Below are positions 34,122-42,094 of a stretch of 52,618 bases of DNA, piece after piece. Origin of the DNA: JANWKQ01 sp964624635. GTDB taxonomy: Bacteria > Bacteroidota > Bacteroidia > CAIKAF01. The number at the start of each line of letters is the position of its first letter. The stretch's first letter is position 1. The notes below the pieces were generated by a model that was not told the origin of the DNA, did no database searches, and saw nothing but the letters and a program-made list of their open reading frames with translations. Position numbers and translations under genes: made by a program. The stretch spans positions 1 through 52,618 of the forward strand of contig CAZUXM010000013.1 of NCBI GenBank assembly GCA_964624635.1, in the 5' to 3' direction.

Positions 34122-34586
34122 ATGAGGTTACTAAAAAAAATATTCAAATTTTTTTTTATTATAATGGCAGTAATTCTTGTACTTCTAGTTGCCTGGTATT
34201 TTATTTACATCCAATCACTTTGGGGTGTTGATCCACAAACCGTTACCTACTATAAGGAACTAAAATTAGAATTGAAAAAGCAAGGTTATAAGCCTAGTTT
34301 TTTTATTTTAAGTGGTAGACGCTGGCCATGGCATAACCAAATCCTTAAAGGGGCTGCCAAGAATAGCAAACATCTTCAAGGACAGGCAATTGATATTGTG
34401 GTTTTAGATGTAAATCGGGATGGAAAAATGAATGCGGCTGATGTGGATATTGTTTACAATATTCTGGACCAAATTATTATTAAGAGTAAAGGCGGAATTG
34501 GAACATATAAAGGTGAATCCGGTTTTATTGATCGGCAAATGGTGCATTTTGATTGCAGAGGTTCTTACGCACGTTGGCATCGATAA
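34122..34586 (+). CDS. Membrane-anchored M15-like peptidase with EF-hand-like loop
   Basis: 154 residues. An N-terminal membrane helix covers about 8-30. The pattern SKHLQGQAIDI (His84, Asp91) and MVHFDCRG (His142) fits the zinc site of the M15/DUF882 peptidoglycan peptidase group. Between them DVNRDGKMNAAD (96-107) matches a calcium-binding EF-hand loop, with Asp96, Asn98, Asp100 and Asp107 at ligand positions. It probably acts on peptidoglycan in the periplasm. Last gene of its group, followed by a terminator. Confidence 0.75.
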   Translation: MRLLKKIFKFFFIIMAVILVLLVAWYFIYIQSLWGVDPQTVTYYKELKLELKKQGYKPSFFILSGRRWPWHNQILKGAAKNSKHLQGQAIDIVVLDVNRDGKMNAADVDIVYNILDQIIIKSKGGIGTYKGESGFIDRQMVHFDCRGSYARWHR

Positions 34587-34588
34587 AT

Positions 34589-34618
34589 AAAAAAGCCTCC
34601 AACATTGGAGGCTTTTTT
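34589..34618. terminator. Bidirectional terminator between convergent genes
   Basis: AAAAAAGCCTCCAA and TTGGAGGCTTTTTT form a long perfect stem with a tiny loop; A-runs and T-runs on both sides let it work in both directions, for the M15-like gene and for the TPR gene. Confidence 0.92.
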
Positions 34619-34638
34619 ATTTGATCTATAAAGATCGA

Positions 34639-36318
34639 TTATGGTAATTTCTCAATGAACTTTTTAAGGTTTGGTGCATTGGTATTGTTTGGATCATAGG
34701 TTAACACTTTGTCTACGTTTTCCAAAGCTTTTGTTTTATCAGGCAACAAGTAGTAATAGTAAGCCATATAATAATGAGCTTCTACTAAATACTTTTTGTT
34801 TTTCTCAGCATCCAATGAACCGATAGCAATTACTGCATCATAATGTGGTTTAGCTAAACCTTGCTTGGTTTCAGGATCCATCCCTGCATTAGATTTACCT
34901 CTGTATATATGTCCAAGTACACCTTCAGGTTGTTTTTCAGTTACTACTTTAAAAGTAGAGTCTGCTTTTTGCAACATGGCAATATAAGCTAAACTATCTT
35001 GTTGTAGCCCGGCAGCTTTTGGATCAGCTTTTTTATTAGCGTTGAATTTCTCAATTAATCCGGCAGCATTAAAATAATATGCCTGACCAATTTTGAAGAT
35101 ATCATTCACAGAAGGTTCTTTTACCAATTTGAATTTTCTGTTGAGTATTTCAATAGCCTCATCATATTTTTTTGTCTTAGAGTAAGAGTCAGCCAAAGAG
35201 TTATAGATATCCAATTTCATAGAGTCCATTTCCAATGCTTTTAGCAATTGAGGGATGGCTAAAGAATCAGATTTGTTACAAGAAAGTATCTTTCCATAAT
35301 ATCTATAGTCTTCAGAGATGATTTTATCACCTTTAATCGGAGCATTTTTTAAGAACAATTCAATACTTTTTTGAGCTTCGGCACATTGTTTTAACTCAAA
35401 CAATGAATATGCTTTTAATCTATTCAAGATATTGATAGAAGGATCAATTGCAAAAATTTCATCTATTTCAATAATCGCTTGATCATATTCTTTTGCTAAG
35501 TATAAATACTTGGCATATTTAACACGAGCACTTAAACTTTTTGAAAGTAGGTAGTAGGTCTTAATATTTTTAACGGCGTTTTTAAAATCACCATATTGAT
35601 AATACAAATCACCTAATTTATAGTATGAAGGAGCAAATAAAGTATCCAAACTAATGGCTTTATTATATTCAGCAAACGCAAGATCATAAGATCTGGCTCT
35701 TTCATATAAAGTACCAATGTGTATTAATGGTTTAGGATTTTTAGTGTCCATATCACGAGCTTTCTCATAGTTGTTCAATGCAGTTAAACCGTCATTGCTT
35801 CCTAAAAGAGCAGCATCTCCCATTAACAAATATAAGTTAGGATTATTCTTCTCTTGTTTTTCAGCATTACTTAAACACTGAATAGCATAGGTCATGTTTT
35901 TCCACTCATTGTCGATATATGCTTCGGCAATTGCCATTAAAGCTTTTCCATCATGAGTATGGTGTACTAACGATTTTTCGAAAAGAGGTTTTGCTGTTGC
36001 TTCATCGTTTTTGCTTAAAGCAATTTTACCTTTACCAACATAGTTTAAGCCTACATTAGCATCAGTAGAAATACCTTTGTCAAAATACCAAGCAGCAGAG
36101 TCAAATCTTTCGCTCTTCCACATATTTTCTCCCATATAATAATACAGGTTTGCATCAGTTGGGTTTTTAGCAATCAGTTGGTGAAGAACTTTTGATGCTT
36201 CTTCAAACTGATGACTTTCGGTATACTTAATAGCATCCTTTACATTCTGTGCATGGCTCACCTGCAAACAAGCCAAACTTAACGTAACCAAAAATCCTGC
36301 TTTTTTCATCTTTCTCAT
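34639..36318 (-). CDS. Exported TPR-repeat protein
   Basis: 559 residues. The N-terminus is a signal peptide ending near SHAQ (residue 24). The rest is a chain of tetratricopeptide repeats, for example ANLYYYMGENMWKSERFDSAAWYFDKGI and APSYYKLGDLYYQYGDFKNAV (each named here by its key Tyr/Gly/Ala pattern). It lies 21 bases downstream of the PstS-like gene and should be co-transcribed with it. TPR proteins act as scaffolds; here probably in the periplasm. Its partner is unknown. Confidence 0.87.
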   Translation of the reverse strand: MRKMKKAGFLVTLSLACLQVSHAQNVKDAIKYTESHQFEEASKVLHQLIAKNPTDANLYYYMGENMWKSERFDSAAWYFDKGISTDANVGLNYVGKGKIALSKNDEATAKPLFEKSLVHHTHDGKALMAIAEAYIDNEWKNMTYAIQCLSNAEKQEKNNPNLYLLMGDAALLGSNDGLTALNNYEKARDMDTKNPKPLIHIGTLYERARSYDLAFAEYNKAISLDTLFAPSYYKLGDLYYQYGDFKNAVKNIKTYYLLSKSLSARVKYAKYLYLAKEYDQAIIEIDEIFAIDPSINILNRLKAYSLFELKQCAEAQKSIELFLKNAPIKGDKIISEDYRYYGKILSCNKSDSLAIPQLLKALEMDSMKLDIYNSLADSYSKTKKYDEAIEILNRKFKLVKEPSVNDIFKIGQAYYFNAAGLIEKFNANKKADPKAAGLQQDSLAYIAMLQKADSTFKVVTEKQPEGVLGHIYRGKSNAGMDPETKQGLAKPHYDAVIAIGSLDAEKNKKYLVEAHYYMAYYYYLLPDKTKALENVDKVLTYDPNNTNAPNLKKFIEKLP

Positions 36319-36339
36319 TTTTGTTTTTATTAATATCGA

Positions 36340-37290
36340 TTAATTCGAAATTTGTACTACTCTTATCGGAGCCATTGCAGGAACCATTCCTGAACGAAGA
36401 ATAATTCGCTGACCTTTGTCTCCTGCAATGAAGGATGCAAACCCTGTGCCAAGACCCGTTCTTGCTTCTCTGCTAATAATCATAGCCGTTCTTTTAAACG
36501 GATACGTTCCTTCTGCTATATACCCTTGGTAAGGCCCATGGTATGTGGCATTTGCAATGGTTTGGCCCTCGTTTGAAATATCCAGTACTTTAATCTTTTT
36601 TAAGAATGCAATAGTGTTGGTATCTGCATCATCACTGATCCAGTTCACACTAATAATTCCTATCGCATTTTTGTTTTTTTCTACATAATCTATCACTTCA
36701 GGATTAGAGTTTACCGCAAAACAATTTGAAGGAAGTTTGTCATTCAATTTGAATATTTCATTAACCATTCTAACATTTCCAGACTTTGGATTATCAAAAA
36801 TCACACGAATACTATCTTTATTCATACCAGCTTTTATTTGATCCCACGTTCCAATTTTTCCTGTAAAAATATCCGATACCTGACTGTATAATAATCCTGG
36901 AATATCATTTTCTTTATTGGTAATAAAAGCTAACCCATCATAAGCAATGTTGGTAGTGGTTGGGGTTAATTCTATTTTTTTAAAATAATCCAGTTCTTGT
37001 TCGTTCAATTCTCGATTCACTACGATGAATCGGGAAGAATCTGCAATTAAATCATCAAAGGCTTTTACTTCGTTGGCATAAGTAACCATAATGTCGGCAT
37101 GAGGGTACAGGCTTTCAAACATCTCTATCTCGGCTTCCATCATAGGTTGATATGATTCGTCAACGGTAATGTGTATTTTCCCTGAGGTAGGATCATCCAG
37201 TGGTACTGATCCCTTTTTACCACATGATAACATGCTGAAAAATACAGTGGCTGTAAATACAGCGGCTAATTGAATTTTTTTTCGTTTCAT
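36340..37290 (-). CDS. PstS-like substrate-binding lipoprotein
   Basis: 316 residues. Lipoprotein signal with Cys23 (SMLSC). The fold resembles PstS, the phosphate-binding protein: SRFIVVNRELNEQE, IFTGKIGTWDQI and NPKSGNVRMVNEIF, the last being the usual ligand loop with SGN in place of SGT. No phosphate ABC transporter genes are near. Its start overlaps the stop of the small membrane protein gene by 4 bases. In Bacteroidota such genes are often found next to tonB-exbD-exbB, as here. The ligand is not certain. Confidence 0.82.
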   Translation of the reverse strand: MKRKKIQLAAVFTATVFFSMLSCGKKGSVPLDDPTSGKIHITVDESYQPMMEAEIEMFESLYPHADIMVTYANEVKAFDDLIADSSRFIVVNRELNEQELDYFKKIELTPTTTNIAYDGLAFITNKENDIPGLLYSQVSDIFTGKIGTWDQIKAGMNKDSIRVIFDNPKSGNVRMVNEIFKLNDKLPSNCFAVNSNPEVIDYVEKNKNAIGIISVNWISDDADTNTIAFLKKIKVLDISNEGQTIANATYHGPYQGYIAEGTYPFKRTAMIISREARTGLGTGFASFIAGDKGQRIILRSGMVPAMAPIRVVQISN

Positions 37291-37505
37291 TCTTCTTGGT
37301 CTATGGTTTTTCTTTTGCGTTGTTGAATGATCTGATAAAAACGGTAAGCGGCATATAAAATAAATAAAACCCCAAGTATGATTCTCATGGTAGAATTTTT
37401 AAATATGGGAAAATCTATAAAAATTACTATGACCCCAATGATAAGATACATAGTGGCTCTTATCAGATGAAGTATGAAGTTAAAATTAAGATTCGCTGCC
37501 ATCAT
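37287..37505 (-). CDS. Small two-helix membrane protein
   Basis: 72 residues with two membrane helices (about 12-30 and 40-60) and a charged C-terminus (QQRKRKTIDQEE). Its stop overlaps the pstS-like start (ATGA). No known family recognised. It begins with two Met codons. On the minus strand TATTTTTG at 37518-37525 is a possible -7 element. Confidence 0.65.
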   Translation of the reverse strand: MMAANLNFNFILHLIRATMYLIIGVIVIFIDFPIFKNSTMRIILGVLFILYAAYRFYQIIQQRKRKTIDQEE

Positions 37506-37517
37506 TTAATTTCAGTC

Positions 37518-37525
37518 CAAAAATA
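37518..37525 (-). promoter_or_regulatory. Possible -7 element for the small membrane protein / pstS-like operon
   Basis: Reads TATTTTTG on the minus strand, 12 bases upstream of the start codon. The -33 region shows no clear TTG. The gap of 10 N at 37602-37611 lies further upstream, so part of the control region may be missing. Confidence 0.4.
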
Positions 37526-37601
37526 TAATAATCATTGTATTGACTGAACGATTCATTCACATTATTTATTGCTAATTTACTCAGTGAGCCTTTATTTAGG
37601 T

Positions 37602-37611
37602 NNNNNNNNNN
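37602..37611. other. Assembly gap (10 N), intergenic
   Basis: Lies in the spacer between the tonB terminator and the small membrane protein gene. True length unknown; no gene reading crosses it. Confidence 0.9.
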
Positions 37612-37697
37612 AAAATACTTAAAGTTCTCTAACTTTTTTTAATGTGAAATGTGGTGTTTAGGAGGTGGATGTATCAGGAATAGCTACATCGGGCTAT

Positions 37698-37729
37698 AAA
37701 AAAACAGGCTGAAGAATCTCTTCAGCCTG
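37698..37729 (-). terminator. Terminator after tonB
   Basis: CAGGCTGAAGA 37705-37715 pairs with TCTTCAGCCTG 37719-37729 (11 bp, 3-base loop). On the minus strand a run of T (37704 down to 37698) follows. It closes the exbB-exbD-exbD-tonB operon and separates it from the pstS-like genes. Confidence 0.9.
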
Positions 37730-37744
37730 CTAATATTGAATTTA

Positions 37745-38554
37745 TTATCTTAATGTAAAGTTGATAGGGAAACGGAATTTTACGGTTACAGGGCGGCCAC
37801 TTTGTTTACCAGGTACCCATCTTGGCATGATTGAAACCACACGGGCAGCTTCTTCATCACAACCACCACCAATTCCACGAAGAACCTCAACATTGGTAAC
37901 ATTACCGAATTTATCTACAATGAACCCAATCCATACTTTACCTTGTATCCCTTGCTCTTTTGCCATGGTTGGGTATTGTAAGTTTTTACTTAAGAATTCA
38001 TCTCTTGCAGCATCACCACCCGGAAACTCAGGCATTTGTTCTACCACTGTAAATACTTCATCTGTTTTAGTATCACCAATTACCTCTTCGGTTCCTTCGC
38101 CGTCAGGTAATCCTGTAAAACCATCTACTCCGTCTTGTGTTACTGAACCCGGATTAGAAGCAGTAAGATCTTCCTGAGTGGTTACTTCCTCAACATCTTC
38201 AGTAGTAACTATGGGAACGGTAAATTTTACAGATTCCATCTGAGGAGCTTCCATTTTTTTAATCTCTTTAATCTCTTCTTTTTCTTCTTCCTCGTCAATT
38301 GACTCGGTATTTTTAAGAGTAACCTCTACTTTTTTCTCAATAATCGGAGCTTCTTTCGGTTTCATTGAGCTAATCCAATCAGAGATAATAGGGCCAACGA
38401 TAAGAGCTACTACAACTAATAATGCAGCTCCAAAACCCAGAAGACCGTTCATGCTATATGATTTACGTATCTGGTATGCTCCGTATGATTGGTTTCTACT
38501 GTTAAATACCAAGTCATCGAAGTGTCCGTAGTTTGAAGAAGTTGTCTGTGCCAT
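37745..38554 (-). CDS. tonB: TonB energy transducer
   Basis: 269 residues from the ATG at 38554 (a TTG two codons earlier is in frame). The cytoplasmic N-terminus (FDDLVFNSRNQSYGAYQIRKSY) is the Bacteroidota TonB type. A membrane helix lies near 38-60, then a Glu/Lys-rich linker in place of the Pro-rich one of E. coli, and a TonB_C domain at about 182-269 (YPTMAKEQGIQGKVWIGFIVD, PRWVPGKQSGRPV). It passes the energy of the ExbB-ExbD motor to outer-membrane receptors. Confidence 0.95.
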   Translation of the reverse strand: MAQTTSSNYGHFDDLVFNSRNQSYGAYQIRKSYSMNGLLGFGAALLVVVALIVGPIISDWISSMKPKEAPIIEKKVEVTLKNTESIDEEEEKEEIKEIKKMEAPQMESVKFTVPIVTTEDVEEVTTQEDLTASNPGSVTQDGVDGFTGLPDGEGTEEVIGDTKTDEVFTVVEQMPEFPGGDAARDEFLSKNLQYPTMAKEQGIQGKVWIGFIVDKFGNVTNVEVLRGIGGGCDEEAARVVSIMPRWVPGKQSGRPVTVKFRFPINFTLR

Positions 38555-38591
38555 AATCAATCTTTTGTTAATTGTTTATACTTTTTTGGCT

Positions 38592-39218
38592 CTATAATGT
38601 TTCAATTGCTTTCTTCTCGTCTTCACTAATATCAACTAATGCGAAGTTTACAACATTAGTGATATTCATTTCATCAAGGATATTTACAATGTTTTCGTAA
38701 CTAGATTCTTCAACTGCTTTTATAATTACGAAAATACCTCTGTTATCCTTTTGTTTTTTAGCCCAGTTGATTGTGTCATTCAATTGCTCTTCAGTAATTT
38801 TTTCATCTTTGAATTGCTGCTCAAATCCTGAAATAACATCAATCAGTTTCTGGTTTTTTCCAGTTAATACTTTTCTTATGCCATCTTTTGTATAATCCGT
38901 TTTTTGTAATTTACTTGGATCATTGGGATCAAATACGCCTGAGTAATAAAATAATTTATTTTGTTTTCCTATCAATATAGTAGTAGCAATATCATCTTCT
39001 ACTTTGGTAGGAGGTGCATTATTCTCATTAGGCACCGGCATATTAATCTCCATTACTTTTGGCTTATTAAAAGTAGTGGTTAACATAAAGAACGTAAGTA
39101 ACAAGAATGCAAGGTCCACCATCGGGGTCATGTCAATTCTCGTTGACTGTTTTTTAGCGTGGGGTTTCTTACTCCCTTTCTTGTGACCACTGTCACTCCC
39201 TGTGTCTAGTTCTGCCAT
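38592..39218 (-). CDS. exbD: ExbD-type biopolymer transport protein (second copy)
   Basis: 208 residues. IDMTPMVDLAFLLLTFFMLTT contains the membrane helix with the proton-carrying Asp. An N-terminal basic tail (GHKKGSKKPHAKKQ) lies in the cytoplasm and the ExbD/TolR domain in the periplasm. Two ExbD genes in tandem are usual in this phylum and may form a mixed complex with ExbB. Confidence 0.93.
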   Translation of the reverse strand: MAELDTGSDSGHKKGSKKPHAKKQSTRIDMTPMVDLAFLLLTFFMLTTTFNKPKVMEINMPVPNENNAPPTKVEDDIATTILIGKQNKLFYYSGVFDPNDPSKLQKTDYTKDGIRKVLTGKNQKLIDVISGFEQQFKDEKITEEQLNDTINWAKKQKDNRGIFVIIKAVEESSYENIVNILDEMNITNVVNFALVDISEDEKKAIETL

Positions 39219-39326
39219 GAATTCTAATTTTTACCAGATTCCTATTTCTACAGGCAATCTGAGGTTAAAAATGTTGAACTCTAAAATATTTACACCTTAA
39301 CTTTAAAAAGGTTCAAATTATTTTAG

Positions 39327-39938
39327 TTATTCTGTTTTCATTTCGGTTACAAGGTTGAATTTGAATACTTTAACCTCTTCCAAAACTTTAATTAATCGTT
39401 TAATTGTTTTATAACTGGCCTCACGGTCACCTTTAATAGCAACTCTGTAAGGGGTTTTGAAGTTTCTCTCATGCATACGACTAAAATACAACCAGTCTTT
39501 TAATTCATTATGTACGGAGTCCATAGGTATTCCATTTCCTTGTTCTACCAAGGCTTTTCTTTCGGTTCCATCAGCATCAAGCCATTTTGGTAGACTTCCA
39601 ATATCTACCCCAATTGCACTGATATTTTCAAACTTCTTTACCTGTTCTTCAGTAAACTCAACGTCATATTCGTTGCTCATTTCCATCAAAACATCTCTGC
39701 GTTCTTTTTGACCGTCGAAAGAATAGAATACCCTGTTTTGTTTATCTACGGTAAGCACCATCATGTTCTTATCTGGCAATAACAACTCTGATATAGAGTT
39801 CGGAGTGCTGGCAGTTGCCACTTCTTCCGGGCGAAATTGCGTAGTGAGCATGAAGAATGTTACCAATAAAAAGCCTAAGTCAACCATTGGTGTCATATCA
39901 ATGGACGGACTACTTTTCGGCATTTTAATCTTTGGCAT
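39327..39938 (-). CDS. exbD: ExbD-type biopolymer transport protein (first copy)
   Basis: 203 residues. IDMTPMVDLGFLLVTFFMLTTQF is the membrane helix with the conserved Asp. The periplasmic part is about the same length as in the second copy but the sequence is well diverged. A 108-base spacer separates it from the second exbD gene and 31 bases from exbB. Confidence 0.93.
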   Translation of the reverse strand: MPKIKMPKSSPSIDMTPMVDLGFLLVTFFMLTTQFRPEEVATASTPNSISELLLPDKNMMVLTVDKQNRVFYSFDGQKERRDVLMEMSNEYDVEFTEEQVKKFENISAIGVDIGSLPKWLDADGTERKALVEQGNGIPMDSVHNELKDWLYFSRMHERNFKTPYRVAIKGDREASYKTIKRLIKVLEEVKVFKFNLVTEMKTE

Positions 39939-39969
39939 CTCTCTGCTGGGTATTTTAAATTCTTAAATC

Positions 39970-40785
39970 TTATTTTTGTTTTGAAGCAAATGTTTGGATT
40001 AAGCTAAATCCTGCCTCGTCAATTTTATAGGTCAATGAGTCAATCAATGAAGTAAATACGTTATACATAATAATCGCAATTACAGAACCACCAATACCTA
40101 AGAATGTATTAATTAAGGCCTCAGAGATACCATTCGCAAGAGCTACTGCATCAGGGTTACCTGCTTGAGCAAGAGCCGCGAATGCTTTAATCATACCTAA
40201 TACGGTTCCAATCAAACCCACAAGGGTTGCTACCGAAGCTAAGGTTGAAATAACTACCATGTTTTTTGATAACATTGGCAATTCTAAAGCAGTAGCTTCT
40301 TCAAATTCACGTTGAATAACCAATACTTTAGCATCTTTATCCATTGTGGTATCTTTATCTAATTCTTCAAATTTGTATAAACCGGCTCTCATTACGTTAG
40401 CTAATGAACCTTTTTGTTTGTTACATTCTGCGATAGCTTCATTTACCTGACCGTTTTTAATCAATACCTGAAGTCTCGAAACAAATTTTGTTAACCCACC
40501 TTTACCCATAGCTCTGATGATGGTAAATAATCTTTCAACTGTTACAGTAATAATGATTAAAAGAATTGACATCAATACGAATACGATTGGTCCTCCTTTA
40601 TAAACGATACCATAATAGTCACCTTTTTTAGGGTGGTTTTCGATGTTGTTTCCCTCAAAGTGTTTTGGGTCCCCTAAAATTTTAGCATAAATAATGTAGC
40701 CAATAATTAAGCACGCAATAATTACTATTGGAGTAAATAAAGATCTTAGAATTGAACCACCTGCACTTGTTTTTTTATTTTCCAT
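39970..40785 (-). CDS. exbB: ExbB / MotA / TolQ proton channel family protein
   Basis: 271 residues. An N-terminal membrane helix (about 15-35), a second near 68-88, then the conserved pair of helices with LSKNMVVISTLASVATLVGLIGTVLGMI and GISEALINTFLGIGGSVIAI (quoted by parts TLVGLIGTVLGM and NTFLGI). First gene of the TonB operon, with a promoter and a start-site hairpin just upstream. Confidence 0.95.
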   Translation of the reverse strand: MENKKTSAGGSILRSLFTPIVIIACLIIGYIIYAKILGDPKHFEGNNIENHPKKGDYYGIVYKGGPIVFVLMSILLIIITVTVERLFTIIRAMGKGGLTKFVSRLQVLIKNGQVNEAIAECNKQKGSLANVMRAGLYKFEELDKDTTMDKDAKVLVIQREFEEATALELPMLSKNMVVISTLASVATLVGLIGTVLGMIKAFAALAQAGNPDAVALANGISEALINTFLGIGGSVIAIIMYNVFTSLIDSLTYKIDEAGFSLIQTFASKQK

Positions 40786-40828
40786 ACTACAGTTAAATAA
40801 GATTTTTTAATGTTCCTAGATTTTTTAA

Positions 40829-40856
40829 ATCCCGATCAGTCGGGATGCCAAAAATA
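40829..40856 (-). promoter_or_regulatory. exbB promoter -7 element with start-site hairpin
   Basis: On the minus strand TATTTTTG (40849-40856) is followed 2 bases later by ATCCCGA-CTGA-TCGGGAT (40829-40846), a 7-bp hairpin at the expected transcript start. The same arrangement, a -7 element then a CCC/GGG hairpin, is seen at rpsJ and rpsQ. The rest of the 484-base gap (40786-41269) is AT-rich and contains one short ORF at 41094. Confidence 0.55.
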
Positions 40857-41093
40857 AAAATATTTATATCATATAAAGGACTAAGCCGTCTTTTATTTTA
40901 TATCCATGTAATAACATTTTTTTAATCTTGTCGGAGTACTTGATTATATAAGCCTTTGGTCATTTGTTAGAAAAAGACGCTGATCCCCTTATATCAGGGT
41001 TTTTGTCGGCTAAATTGAGTAATATTTTATCGGATTTCAGCTCCAGAATAAGGTTATATTATGTTTATGTAAGCTAAGGGTCTTTTATTGTCA

Positions 41094-41198
41094 ATGAAAG
41101 AGTCTTATCTTTCTGATAATGAGTATTTTGATTTTATTTATGAGGTGTTTAATCCAATACTGAATAAAGTAATCAATCTTTTTCAAACATTGAGATAA
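41094..41198 (+). CDS. Possible small protein (34 residues)
   Basis: ATG to TAA encoding MKESYLSDNEYFDF to NLFQTLR, in the long gap between exbB and the polysaccharide locus. Composition is protein-like but no family is recognised and no ribosome-binding or promoter signal was seen. May be chance or a remnant. Confidence 0.2.
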   Translation: MKESYLSDNEYFDFIYEVFNPILNKVINLFQTLR

Positions 41199-41269
41199 AA
41201 CGATGTTGAGCTGTTAGTTAAATGTAGATATGGTCAATTTTTATTATACTTGTATGATTTAATCACATC

Positions 41270-42094
41270 GTGTCAGAAACCAAAATAACACCTCCTAAAG
41301 GGCTGAGCCTCAATATTAAAGAGTTGTGGCAAAATCGAGAGCTTTTTTATTTTTTTGCCTGGAGAGACATCAAGGTCAAATACAAACAAACCATCATTGG
41401 ATTCTTATGGGCAGTGCTACAGCCATTGCTCATGATGAGCATATTGTACTTTTTTTTAGCACAACGTTTGGAGACAGAAGGTTTTAAAATACCTTTTATT
41501 GTATATAGTTTAAGTGGGCTCATTATATGGAATGTATTTTCAACTGGTATTACATCGGCAGGTGGAAGTATGATACAAAACTCAAACATTATTAAGAAAA
41601 TTTATTTCCCCAGACTAATTATTCCAGCCTCAGCTGTAATAGTTAGCTTATTTGATTTTATATGGGCTTTCTTAGTATTTTTTTTGTTAACCATCATTTT
41701 ATTCGGGTTTGAATATTTTACATGGCAAACCCCTTTGTACTTTTTATCAGGCATTTTATTAGTTGTTTTTACTACCATAGGTGTAGGAACTTTTATAGCT
41801 TCTCTTACTATTAAGTTTAAAGATGTTAGACATGCGCTTCCTTTTTTAGTGCAACTTATGCTGTTGGGCTCTTCGGTTATATACCCTTTGAATTTTATTA
41901 AGAATGAGACTGTTCGTTATGTATTGGCATTTAATCCGTGTATGGGATCTGTTGAACTTTTTAGAATGGGGCTTTTAGGATATCAATCTCCTGTAAATCT
42001 TATATTTATTAATTTGGGTTTTAATATTTTCTTGTTTGTAATAGGAATCTATAATTTCAGAAGAACAGAACAATACTTGGCCGATAGTATATAA
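41270..42094 (+). CDS. Polysaccharide ABC exporter, permease (Wzm/KpsM type)
   Basis: 274 residues with a GTG start. The cytoplasmic start FFAWRDIKVKYKQTIIGFLWAVLQP is the signature of ABC-2 polysaccharide exporters, followed by six membrane helices. It pairs with the ATPase that follows with a 1-base overlap. Together they carry a lipid-linked glycan or teichoic-acid-like polymer across the inner membrane. Confidence 0.93.
   Translation: MSETKITPPKGLSLNIKELWQNRELFYFFAWRDIKVKYKQTIIGFLWAVLQPLLMMSILYFFLAQRLETEGFKIPFIVYSLSGLIIWNVFSTGITSAGGSMIQNSNIIKKIYFPRLIIPASAVIVSLFDFIWAFLVFFLLTIILFGFEYFTWQTPLYFLSGILLVVFTTIGVGTFIASLTIKFKDVRHALPFLVQLMLLGSSVIYPLNFIKNETVRYVLAFNPCMGSVELFRMGLLGYQSPVNLIFINLGFNIFLFVIGIYNFRRTEQYLADSI

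Noticed and set aside
37761..38177. 138-codon ORF on the plus strand
   Set aside because: It is opposite tonB in a frame mirroring its codons; no family features.
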